Below the pieces are notes generated by a model. That model was given only the letters and a program-made list of their open reading frames with translations, ran no database searches and was not told the DNA's origin. Shown here in pieces: positions 1-6,404 of a DNA stretch of 9,172 nt. The stretch is taken from positions 1-9,172 of the forward strand of contig CAMALN010000047.1 in NCBI GenBank assembly GCA_945836565.1, read 5' to 3'. Source of the DNA: an uncultured Lachnospiraceae bacterium. Lineage in GTDB: Bacteria; Bacillota; Clostridia; Lachnospirales; Lachnospiraceae. A program made the translations under genes and the position numbers. Position 1 is the first letter of the stretch; every line of letters begins with the position of its first letter.

Positions 1-720
1 ACCTTCTATGTAACAGACAGTCTCGAGCAGCTTAGAAGAAATGTTGAGTCCGGTAAGGATGAATGCGGTTTTTATATTCCGTCCGGCTTTTTTGATGATT
101 ATATCAAAGGAATCGCCGATGATAACACTATACTTCAGTACACCTCATCCCATACCACTATGGCAAATTCTATCGGTGAAACCATATTCTGCCATATATT
201 TAAGCTTTATAGTACGGATATTCTCTTATTCTCATATGATTCTCCTGAACAGGATGACGAACTAAGGGAATTAATGAATTACTACATCTCATCAGATGAG
301 CTTTTCAGGATAGAGGAACGAAGCTCTGACAGCTATTACTCCGAAGATATTACCCAGCCTCTCCAGATTCCTGTATTGGAGGTATCTATGCTTCTTATCA
401 TATTTGCAGGCTTACTGGGATTACTCGTATATGTTAAGGATGCCGAACAAGGATATTATATTGCACTTAGAAACACTAACCGGCTAAGTATTAAGCTTAG
501 CTGTATACTTGGTGCTATTCTGCCTATGTTGATAGTCTCGATAATATGTTGCACTATCGCTTACGGCGATGTTTTTATGCTGCTTAAAATCGTCATAAGC
601 GCCCTGGCTGTATGTATATTTGACTTTATACCGGGATTTGCATTCAAAAAAAGCAGTAGTCTTATAAAACTACTGCCGATTATCATGCTTGCATTAATTC
701 CCCTTGTAATTGTCCTTTAA
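1..720 (+). CDS. ABC-2-type membrane permease, C-terminal part (5' end outside window)
   Basis: The reading frame is open from base 1 to a TAA at 718-720, giving 239 residues with the start left of the window. The visible part begins with a soluble, probably extracytoplasmic segment (about residues 1-125) containing ECGFYIPSGF. It is followed by about four hydrophobic segments near 129-145, 165-187, 191-214 and 221-239; the last runs to the final residue. A soluble domain followed by a block of helices, with a 'V-x-S-G-K-x-E-C-G-F' entry, resembles ABC-2/YhgE-like permeases of Lachnospiraceae. That family assignment is from memory of the pattern and is moderate. No ATPase partner is visible. 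The gene converges with and overlaps the apbE-like gene by 27 bp, and its 3' end contains the terminator of the opposite operon. The C-terminus looks short for the family, so 3' truncation is possible. I see no convincing terminator for this gene downstream of 720. Confidence 0.72.
   Translation, partial: TFYVTDSLEQLRRNVESGKDECGFYIPSGFFDDYIKGIADDNTILQYTSSHTTMANSIGETIFCHIFKLYSTDILLFSYDSPEQDDELRELMNYYISSDELFRIEERSSDSYYSEDITQPLQIPVLEVSMLLIIFAGLLGLLVYVKDAEQGYYIALRNTNRLSIKLSCILGAILPMLIVSIICCTIAYGDVFMLLKIVISALAVCIFDFIPGFAFKKSSSLIKLLPIIMLALIPLVIVL
646..676 (-). terminator. Intrinsic terminator of the - strand operon
   Basis: On the - strand GCAGTAGT (676-669) pairs perfectly with ACTACTGC (660-653) across an 8-nt loop, and is followed at once by seven T (652-646). 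The stem begins 17 nt after the stop codon of the apbE-like gene. On the + strand the same hairpin is preceded by A7 and has no T tract after it, so it should act only on - strand transcripts. It lies wholly inside the coding region of the convergent membrane gene. Confidence 0.82.
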
Positions 721-1761
721 GCCGTCAGTAACTGTTACTACACCGTTCTCATCTACAAATACTGCTTCTGCATTGTATTTGCTTAGCAGCTCATATGATT
801 TATCTATACCGAGTACAAAACAGGCTGTCGATAATCCATCGCTGTCTATTCCGTACCGTGACACAACAGTAACTGATGAAAGCCCACTTCTTGCAGGCGC
901 CCCGGATGCTCTGTCTAATATATGATGATATCTGATACCATCCTTTTCTATATATTTTTCATAATCTCCTGACGTTGATATGCATATATACGGTTCTGCT
1001 TCAAATTCCAGATACCCTATCATATCCTCTGCGCTCTTACGCGGATTTCTTATCCCTATCCGCCATGCCTCACCATCAGGCTTTTTTCCATAAGCAAGTA
1101 CACTCCCGCCTACGGAGATAAGCGCACCTGTCACAGCTTCTTCTTCAAGCTTCTGCCTGATTATATCTAAGGCGTATCCCTTACCTGTGGAGCCAAAATT
1201 CAAGCTTATCGGTGACGACGCATGTATTGAATTCTCACCTTCATCCATTATAAGCTTCTCATAGCCTGTTTCCTCAAGGCTTCTTTCTATGTCATCCTTT
1301 TCAGGGACTACGAAGTCCTCTGCAGTGGCTGTCTCTATATTCCAGCAGGAAAGCAATGGTCCAAGTGTGATATCCAAAGCTCCGTCACTGTCTTCACATA
1401 TTCTGTATGAGCCTTTGATTATAGTCATCAGCTCATCAGACACAGCTATTTTTTCTCCCGATTTAAGGCCCGCATTTAATCTCGAAGTCTCACTTTTATC
1501 CACCCTGTATGATATAACCTCTTCGTCAAGTCTCTGTATGTCCTCTATAAGCTCAAGTGACAGCTGCTCGGAAGACGCATCAGATGCTTTTCCCGGATAT
1601 ACAAGCACAGCAACAGATGTTCCCATAGCGAAATCATAATAGGTTCTCTCATCATTTACAACATTTTCTCTGCGCTTTTTCATAGTTATGTTGATTATCA
1701 GCAGCCCTATACTTAGTATAATAAGCGCAAGCCTAAGCAGAAAGGTTTTATCTCTTAACAT
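694..1761 (-). CDS. apbE: ApbE-family FAD:protein FMN transferase, membrane-anchored
   Basis: This enzyme family splits FAD and attaches the FMN moiety covalently to a Thr/Ser of a target protein, in a Mg-dependent reaction usually outside the membrane. The product is 355 aa from the ATG at 1761, close to normal family length. Residues 7-27 form one hydrophobic anchor. Family landmarks are then in order: AMGTS (45-49), the FGSTGKGYALD region (189-199), the glycine pair SVGGSV (216-221), STSGDYEKY (262-270), YHHILD (278-283) and DGLSTACFVLG (308-318). The last contains the Asp308 and Thr312 expected for metal binding, so the enzyme looks intact. The start at 1761 is preferred because GAAGGA lies 6 nt upstream. 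The in-frame ATG at 1767 abuts that site, and a still longer frame to 1824 would overlap the preceding gene. It is the last gene of the operon, 22 nt after the 74-aa gene. No classic FMN-binding-domain substrate is encoded in the window. Confidence 0.93.
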   Translation of the reverse strand: MLRDKTFLLRLALIILSIGLLIINITMKKRRENVVNDERTYYDFAMGTSVAVLVYPGKASDASSEQLSLELIEDIQRLDEEVISYRVDKSETSRLNAGLKSGEKIAVSDELMTIIKGSYRICEDSDGALDITLGPLLSCWNIETATAEDFVVPEKDDIERSLEETGYEKLIMDEGENSIHASSPISLNFGSTGKGYALDIIRQKLEEEAVTGALISVGGSVLAYGKKPDGEAWRIGIRNPRKSAEDMIGYLEFEAEPYICISTSGDYEKYIEKDGIRYHHILDRASGAPARSGLSSVTVVSRYGIDSDGLSTACFVLGIDKSYELLSKYNAEAVFVDENGVVTVTDGLKDNYKGN

Positions 1762-1767
1762 ACTCAT

Positions 1768-1773
1768 TCCTTC
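1768..1773 (-). promoter_or_regulatory. Ribosome binding site deciding the apbE start
   Basis: GAAGGA on the - strand lies 6 nt before the ATG at 1761 but directly touches the ATG at 1767. This makes 1761 the functional start and removes the overlap with the preceding small gene. Confidence 0.7.
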
Positions 1774-1783
1774 ACCAGCTATA

Positions 1784-2008
1784 TTAGTGATGATATCCCT
1801 CCATACGCTTAGTATAATCATCAAGTCTCACTTTAAGCTTCGCATAGTCCTTGTCACTTAATTCATCCTTCAGTGAAGCAAGTGTCTCCTCCGCCTGCTT
1901 TCTGGCACCTATTGCCAGATCCTTATAATTATTTTCAAGATTAATCTGTATCTCGTTAAATATGGCTTCTATTCTTCGTCTTGCTGCCTTTGATTTAGAG
2001 TTAAACAT
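1784..2008 (-). CDS. Small helical hypothetical protein (74 aa)
   Basis: I do not recognise this family. The product is 74 aa, highly charged and lacks signal peptide and membrane segment, so it should be cytoplasmic. The N-terminus is basic (KSKAARRR, residues 5-12). The rest predicts as two amphipathic helices, about 8-50 and 54-70, that could form a helical hairpin or coiled coil; it ends in MEGYHH. There are no cysteines and no enzyme motif. It is real by context: an SD AGGTGA (2018-2013) lies 4 nt before its ATG and overlaps the stop codon of the ATPase gene upstream. The gap to that gene is 9 nt and to apbE 22 nt. It could be a small accessory or regulatory subunit of the transporter or of the transferase; the sequence alone does not decide. 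Confidence 0.8.
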   Translation of the reverse strand: MFNSKSKAARRRIEAIFNEIQINLENNYKDLAIGARKQAEETLASLKDELSDKDYAKLKVRLDDYTKRMEGYHH

Positions 2009-2017
2009 TATCTCACC

Positions 2018-2914
2018 TTATTCCTTGGTTATTATAACCTGGTTACCCTCGAGCTTAATCTTTACTCTCTTGCTATCGATACCCGCTCTCTCCAGGATAT
2101 CTTCATTTAACTGAACTCTACCCGCTTTGTCAAGTATAGAATATTCCTCATGCGTAGTATTCGATGAAAGCTCACCATCTGACAATGCCTGCATAGTCTT
2201 GCGATACTCATCCTTCATAACCTTCTCAGTACTTATCTTTCCATCGGATATCATAAGTACTCTGTCAACATTATGGGCAAGCTTCATATCGTGGGTTACT
2301 ATAATTATAGTCAGTCCAAGCGTTTCATTAAGCCTTCTGAATAATGCCTGAATATCAGCAGAGGTCTTGCTGTCTACAGCACCCGTAGGCTCGTCTGCAA
2401 GCAGTAGCTCAGGTTCATTTGCAAGAGCTACGGCAATTGCAACCCTCTGCTGTTCTCCTCCTGACATCTGCATAGGGTATGAATTCGCCTTATGAGAAAG
2501 CCCGACCATATCCAGAAGCATAAGTGCCCGTTCTCGCATCTGTTTCTTCTTTCTTCCGCTGCCATACATAGGCACCTCAATATTTTCCACCGAGGTAAGA
2601 TATGGAAGGAGATTTCTCGAGCTCATCTGCCACACAAAGCCAACCTTATTCTTTCTGTAATCCACCATCTCACGGTCAGTTCTGGCATACAGGTCCTCTC
2701 CGTTAAGGTAGAGCTTTCCCGCTGTAGGACGCTCAAGACCGCCAATCATATTCATAAGTGTAGACTTTCCACTTCCACTTTTTCCTATTATGGCGAGAAT
2801 TTCTCCCTTATTTATCTTGAGATCGAGACCCTGCAGAGCCATCACCTCCACATCCTTGGATTTGTATATCTTAACCAATGCATCACAATCAATTAGTGTG
2901 TTCTTCTCGTCCAA
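2018..2914 (-). CDS. ABC transporter ATPase (MacB/LolD type) with AbrB-like C-terminal tail
   Basis: Cytoplasmic ATP-hydrolysing subunit for the neighbouring FtsX-type permease. From the TTG at 2914 it is 298 aa. All motifs are intact: Walker A GKSGSGKST (44-52), Q-loop Gln96 (GFVWQ), signature MSGGEQQR (150-157), Walker B LLLADEP with Glu175, D-loop AVDS (179-182) and His208 (VTHD). Typical LolD/MacB ATPases end near residue 230. Here about 60 residues follow, and residues 257-298 read as an AbrB/SpoVT-like swapped-hairpin unit (YSILDKAGRVQL, short helix, RVKIKLEGNQVIITK). The start is uncertain: the TTG has GGTGAG 4 nt upstream and gives a 26-nt overlap with the preceding ATPase gene. An ATG at 2938 also has GGTGA, 8 nt upstream, and would add residues that merely shadow the other gene. 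Being distinct from its neighbour, it may form an ATPase heterodimer with it. Confidence 0.94.
   Translation of the reverse strand: MDEKNTLIDCDALVKIYKSKDVEVMALQGLDLKINKGEILAIIGKSGSGKSTLMNMIGGLERPTAGKLYLNGEDLYARTDREMVDYRKNKVGFVWQMSSRNLLPYLTSVENIEVPMYGSGRKKKQMRERALMLLDMVGLSHKANSYPMQMSGGEQQRVAIAVALANEPELLLADEPTGAVDSKTSADIQALFRRLNETLGLTIIIVTHDMKLAHNVDRVLMISDGKISTEKVMKDEYRKTMQALSDGELSSNTTHEEYSILDKAGRVQLNEDILERAGIDSKRVKIKLEGNQVIITKE
2021..2152 (-). other. AbrB/SpoVT-like domain at the ATPase C-terminus
   Basis: The last ~44 residues of the ATPase follow the order of a SpoVT/AbrB domain: strand with D-K-A-G-R-V-Q-L, helix EDILERAGI, strand RVKIKLEG, strand QVIITK. In known proteins this fold dimerises by swapping hairpins and often binds DNA. 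Here it could help pair the ATPases or link transporter and regulation. This rests on pattern reading, not on a profile search. Confidence 0.6.
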
Positions 2915-3593
2915 TAATCTCACCGTCCTCAATCTCATATACCACGTCACCAAACTCCATGAGGTTCGGATCGTGTGTAGTCATAACTATTGTTATCCCT
3001 TCCAATTCCACAAGCTCCTTAAACACCTTCATGACACTGAGTCCCGTCAGCGTATCCAAAGCACCTGTCGGCTCATCCGCATATATAATCTTCGGCTTAT
3101 GCGCTATGGCCCTCGCTATCGCAACCCTCTGTTGCTCACCACCGGACATCTCCTGTGGTACATGAAGCAGTCTGTCTCCAAGTCCGACCATATCAAGACA
3201 CTGCCTTATTCTCTCATCATGATTTTCCTTGTAGTCAGCAAGTCTTAACCCAAAGTCTACATTTTCATACGCACTCATAATGGGAATTAATCCAACTGAC
3301 TGGAATACATAACCCATCTCATATCTGCGCAGTCTTTCTCTGTCTCTTTCCTTCATGGTACTCAGGTTTTCGCCATCGAAATGTACATTTCCTTCCGTTG
3401 CCACATCGAGTGCTCCTATGATGTTCATAAGAGTTGTCTTACCGGAACCCGAGCGTCCCTTTAATATAGTGAGCCTTCCCCGAGGTATGATAATGTCCAT
3501 CCCCTTAAGTGCATAGAAATCTTCCCTTCCGGCTATGGGGAATGCTCGTTTTATATTTTCGCCTACAATAATGTTATCATCAATATAACTCAT
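2889..3593 (-). CDS. ABC transporter ATPase (MacB/LolD type)
   Basis: Cytoplasmic ATPase subunit, 234 aa, the usual length for LolD/MacB/FtsE-like ATPases that serve FtsX-fold permeases. Visible motifs: aromatic A-loop region around Phe18/Tyr27, Walker A GRSGSGKTT (46-54), Q-loop Gln98 (GYVFQ), signature MSGGEQQR (149-156), Walker B IIYADEP with Glu174, D-loop GALD (177-180) and switch His207 (TTHD). All catalytic residues are present. The start is clear: GGAGG lies 5 nt before the ATG, and the permease stop TAG directly precedes that ATG, so the two should be translationally coupled. Its 3' end overlaps the second ATPase gene. It is clearly diverged from that neighbour, so this is not a recent duplication; a heterodimeric motor with one intact site set from each subunit is plausible. 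Confidence 0.95.
   Translation of the reverse strand: MSYIDDNIIVGENIKRAFPIAGREDFYALKGMDIIIPRGRLTILKGRSGSGKTTLMNIIGALDVATEGNVHFDGENLSTMKERDRERLRRYEMGYVFQSVGLIPIMSAYENVDFGLRLADYKENHDERIRQCLDMVGLGDRLLHVPQEMSGGEQQRVAIARAIAHKPKIIYADEPTGALDTLTGLSVMKVFKELVELEGITIVMTTHDPNLMEFGDVVYEIEDGEIIGREEHTN
2919..2924 (-). promoter_or_regulatory. Ribosome binding site supporting a TTG start
   Basis: GGTGAG on the - strand ends 4 nt before the TTG at 2914-2912, inside the 3' end of the preceding ATPase gene. The register matches the GGTGA part of the extended Shine-Dalgarno sequence. It supports TTG over the upstream ATG at 2938, though not conclusively. Confidence 0.5.
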
Positions 3594-6404
3594 CTAATCC
3601 TCCCCCATCTTTATAGCCTGAATCATGTTAAGCTTTTTAATCTGATTCCTCATAACCACAAGACATACAACTATCATCACACAAAGTACCACCATGAATC
3701 GCGCCAGATTCAAGCCATCGATAACCGTATGCAATGCTATGTTGTGTCTTCTAGGCAGATACACTATAGAAAGTACTCCTGTGTGCAGCAGCGATGCAAG
3801 CATTCCCGATACACCTCCCAAGATACCTGCAAGCAGCGATGACAATATCTGCTCAAGCATCAGCATACCATTTACTTCCTTAAATGACATACCCATCGCA
3901 CGGTATATACCGAAGAGAAGCTCTCTTTGCTTTATCGAGGTTATCCAATATATAAGGAAGCCTATGGTACAAAGCACAAGACTTATAAGAAAGCTAAGTG
4001 TGAACAAACCATTTGTTATCTGAATAACGGATGAATTTCTAAGTGCAACAATTGTATCCTCCCTGCTTTTTGATGAAGTCACCGTTATACCCGCTTCCTC
4101 AACTGTATTCAATATATCCTGTGTACCAACTCCCGGCTTTAGACGCATCCATATCTCATAAGGAGTATCTCCAAATACATTTTTCTCATTTGCATAATTC
4201 ACTACTATACCATAGTTCTGGTTCATGACATATTCCCCAGCCTCGTTATATCCATAGCTGTATTGCTCATACGATGGCCAAGCCTTAAATATACCGCATA
4301 CTATTCCTACGGCAGTTGCTTCAGACTTTTCGGAGCTTGATAGCTCACTGGTTCTGGTATATTTAATAGTATCCCCTACAGATATGTTAAGCATCTGTGC
4401 AAGGTTCTCAGACACAAGGATACCTGTGCCATTTACTGCAAGCTCATTCAGTAGATTATACCAATGAGTATCATTCAAGCCATCCATAAGATCTGCTGTC
4501 TCACCGAATTCCTTAGTATTGATTGCCATCATCATGCAGCCTGTAGCAGTTGCGCCTGATGCAGATACCTTTACATCCTTATCTCTCACAACCCTTGTCA
4601 TATTATCAACCTTATCGGAAAGTAAATCACTATACCTTTGGTAGTCGGGTTCCACATAATATCTCACAGTCTTCCTTTGCTGTGAATCCTTATATGACTT
4701 AGGTATCCACTCCTCATTTAATATGAAGTCAGCTCCTATATTATAGGCCGTACGCTCCTCATTATTTGTGTTAATTGTCCCTGCTACATTTGCATCAACT
4801 ATACCCATAGATACCGTAAATATAAGAAACACAGCTATAAACTGGCTCTTGCTCCCACCTCTTATTATTTGAAGTAATGACGCATATGTATTGGGCTTCC
4901 ATCTCCTTCTTCCAAGCCAATATACCAGTCTTACTACACCATGCAGTATTTGAAGTCCCAACAGCCCGCAGGCAAAGAGAAAGAATGTAAGATTCAAAAA
5001 CATTATCGGATCAAGTCTTCCTCCGGTTAGCACCTTTATGGATAAATCTCCCCTTCTGGCATTGAAGTTATATAGAAGATACAGTGATATACCAAGCATA
5101 CCTATATTGAATGCAAGCTGTCTTATGACCTTCGTGTTTGCCTTCGTATTCTTCCTTGTTCTACGCTGGATTATAGTATCCTTTGCATAGAAGGCAACCG
5201 GAATAGTGATAAATATCATACAAATAACTGCTGCCCCAAGAGCATATGGTATCATCATCCACCTGGCATGATATATACTTACGTCCTTAATTGCAAAATC
5301 CAAAAATCCATCCGTGGAAGCCGCAAGCTTACATAACAGATATCCCAGCGGAAGTCCCAATACGCAGCCTATTGCAGCCAATATACCAGACTGTCTAAGG
5401 TACAGACCCATAACCTGCAATCTGCTAAAGCCTCTGCTCGTAAGCATCGCAATCTCGCCTGATTCCATACTTAAAATCTGCGAGACAACCATATAGATAA
5501 ACGCAAACATAAGCATTATGATAGGCAGCTCGAGAACCCAGCATATCGTACTTACAAAGCTTTTATCTGCAGCATATTCTTCGAATAACTGAAGTACGCT
5601 GTCCTTTATGTTTGCATCCTGCTTATGGAATTCCTCTATGTAGTATTTCAAATCGTCTACATTGCTGCTATTGATACTGCGATAATCATAAAGCTCATTC
5701 ATCTCATAATAGACATCTGAATGATAATAATTATCTATCATATCCTCCATAGCATACTCAGGGACAAGCAACAGCTTATCCTCCTCCATAATATGCTTAT
5801 GCCAAAAGTAGCTTCCGTCATTTTTCTCTTTTATGATAGCCATAACCTTAAGCTTAAGAGGCTTGCCGCTTGCATCCTGCATTCCGTCCAGGGTAAGTAT
5901 GTCACCCTCCATATAATTACAGACATCCATAGTCCTCTCTGTCATATAACATGGATATATTCCGCTTTCATCACCCTCCAAGGTTCCTGATAGAATGTCG
6001 ATATGCTCTTCCATTCCCGGTATACACCCAATGTTTATCCATTCAGTATTCGTACCAAAGCTGTGATTAGCCTTCTCAGCGGACAATCTTATAATATACT
6101 GAAAATTCATACTTGGGATATCTATGTAATCATCCCATGTATTCTTATATTTCATTATAGAATCCTTAAGTGTCTGATACTTCATCTCCTTGGATTTATC
6201 TACATATATTCTGTATAATGAAACCGGATATGCATTTTCCTCAACCATTTTCTCTTCAAGCTTTCTTTGCAGAAGCTTGTCTAACGAGCCCCTTTCAAAC
6301 ATAGGCGTACAGGAGCATACTGCAATCATTAGAACTATACCGAGCAACAGACAAAGATTGAGTATTTTCTTGTTCTTAATTTTCTGTATTACATATGTTC
6401 TCAC
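3594..6404 (-). CDS. Double-FtsX (MacB-like) ABC transporter permease
   Basis: Membrane subunit of a type VII (MacB/LolCE/BceB-like) ABC transporter, 936 aa. About ten membrane segments can be read near residues 14-33, 288-310, 338-358, 383-405, 428-446, 467-487, 520-540, 798-820, 845-875 and 902-918. Two large extracellular domains, about 34-287 and 541-797, each precede an FtsX core, so the chain holds two MacB-like units. FtsX hallmarks follow each: GEIAMLTSRGFSRLQV (316-331) and QRELLFGIYRAMGMS (826-840), the cytoplasmic coupling region after the first core helix. The second extracellular domain contains SGAT (616-619). The start is GTG, overlapping the adaptor stop as GTGA, with GGTGA 7 nt upstream. 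Such machines use ATP mechanically to push peptides, lipids or lipoproteins at the outer membrane face rather than carry them through. The substrate cannot be told from sequence. Confidence 0.93.
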   Translation of the reverse strand: MRTYVIQKIKNKKILNLCLLLGIVLMIAVCSCTPMFERGSLDKLLQRKLEEKMVEENAYPVSLYRIYVDKSKEMKYQTLKDSIMKYKNTWDDYIDIPSMNFQYIIRLSAEKANHSFGTNTEWINIGCIPGMEEHIDILSGTLEGDESGIYPCYMTERTMDVCNYMEGDILTLDGMQDASGKPLKLKVMAIIKEKNDGSYFWHKHIMEEDKLLLVPEYAMEDMIDNYYHSDVYYEMNELYDYRSINSSNVDDLKYYIEEFHKQDANIKDSVLQLFEEYAADKSFVSTICWVLELPIIMLMFAFIYMVVSQILSMESGEIAMLTSRGFSRLQVMGLYLRQSGILAAIGCVLGLPLGYLLCKLAASTDGFLDFAIKDVSIYHARWMMIPYALGAAVICMIFITIPVAFYAKDTIIQRRTRKNTKANTKVIRQLAFNIGMLGISLYLLYNFNARRGDLSIKVLTGGRLDPIMFLNLTFFLFACGLLGLQILHGVVRLVYWLGRRRWKPNTYASLLQIIRGGSKSQFIAVFLIFTVSMGIVDANVAGTINTNNEERTAYNIGADFILNEEWIPKSYKDSQQRKTVRYYVEPDYQRYSDLLSDKVDNMTRVVRDKDVKVSASGATATGCMMMAINTKEFGETADLMDGLNDTHWYNLLNELAVNGTGILVSENLAQMLNISVGDTIKYTRTSELSSSEKSEATAVGIVCGIFKAWPSYEQYSYGYNEAGEYVMNQNYGIVVNYANEKNVFGDTPYEIWMRLKPGVGTQDILNTVEEAGITVTSSKSREDTIVALRNSSVIQITNGLFTLSFLISLVLCTIGFLIYWITSIKQRELLFGIYRAMGMSFKEVNGMLMLEQILSSLLAGILGGVSGMLASLLHTGVLSIVYLPRRHNIALHTVIDGLNLARFMVVLCVMIVVCLVVMRNQIKKLNMIQAIKMGED

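Noticed and set aside
725..737. Inverted repeat AGTAAC-T-GTTACT just after the + strand stop, as a terminator for the + strand gene
   Set aside because: The loop would be too small for the full stem, the stem is AT-rich, and no T tract follows.
1762..1824. N-terminal extension of the ApbE-like protein to an ATG at 1824
   Set aside because: The extension overlaps the 74-aa gene, puts a non-signal sequence ahead of the membrane anchor, and the ribosome site at 1768-1773 points to 1761.
2790..3248. 152-residue frame on the + strand across the two ATPase genes
   Set aside because: Lies antisense to two clear ATPases with intact motifs; no domain or hydrophobic pattern of its own.
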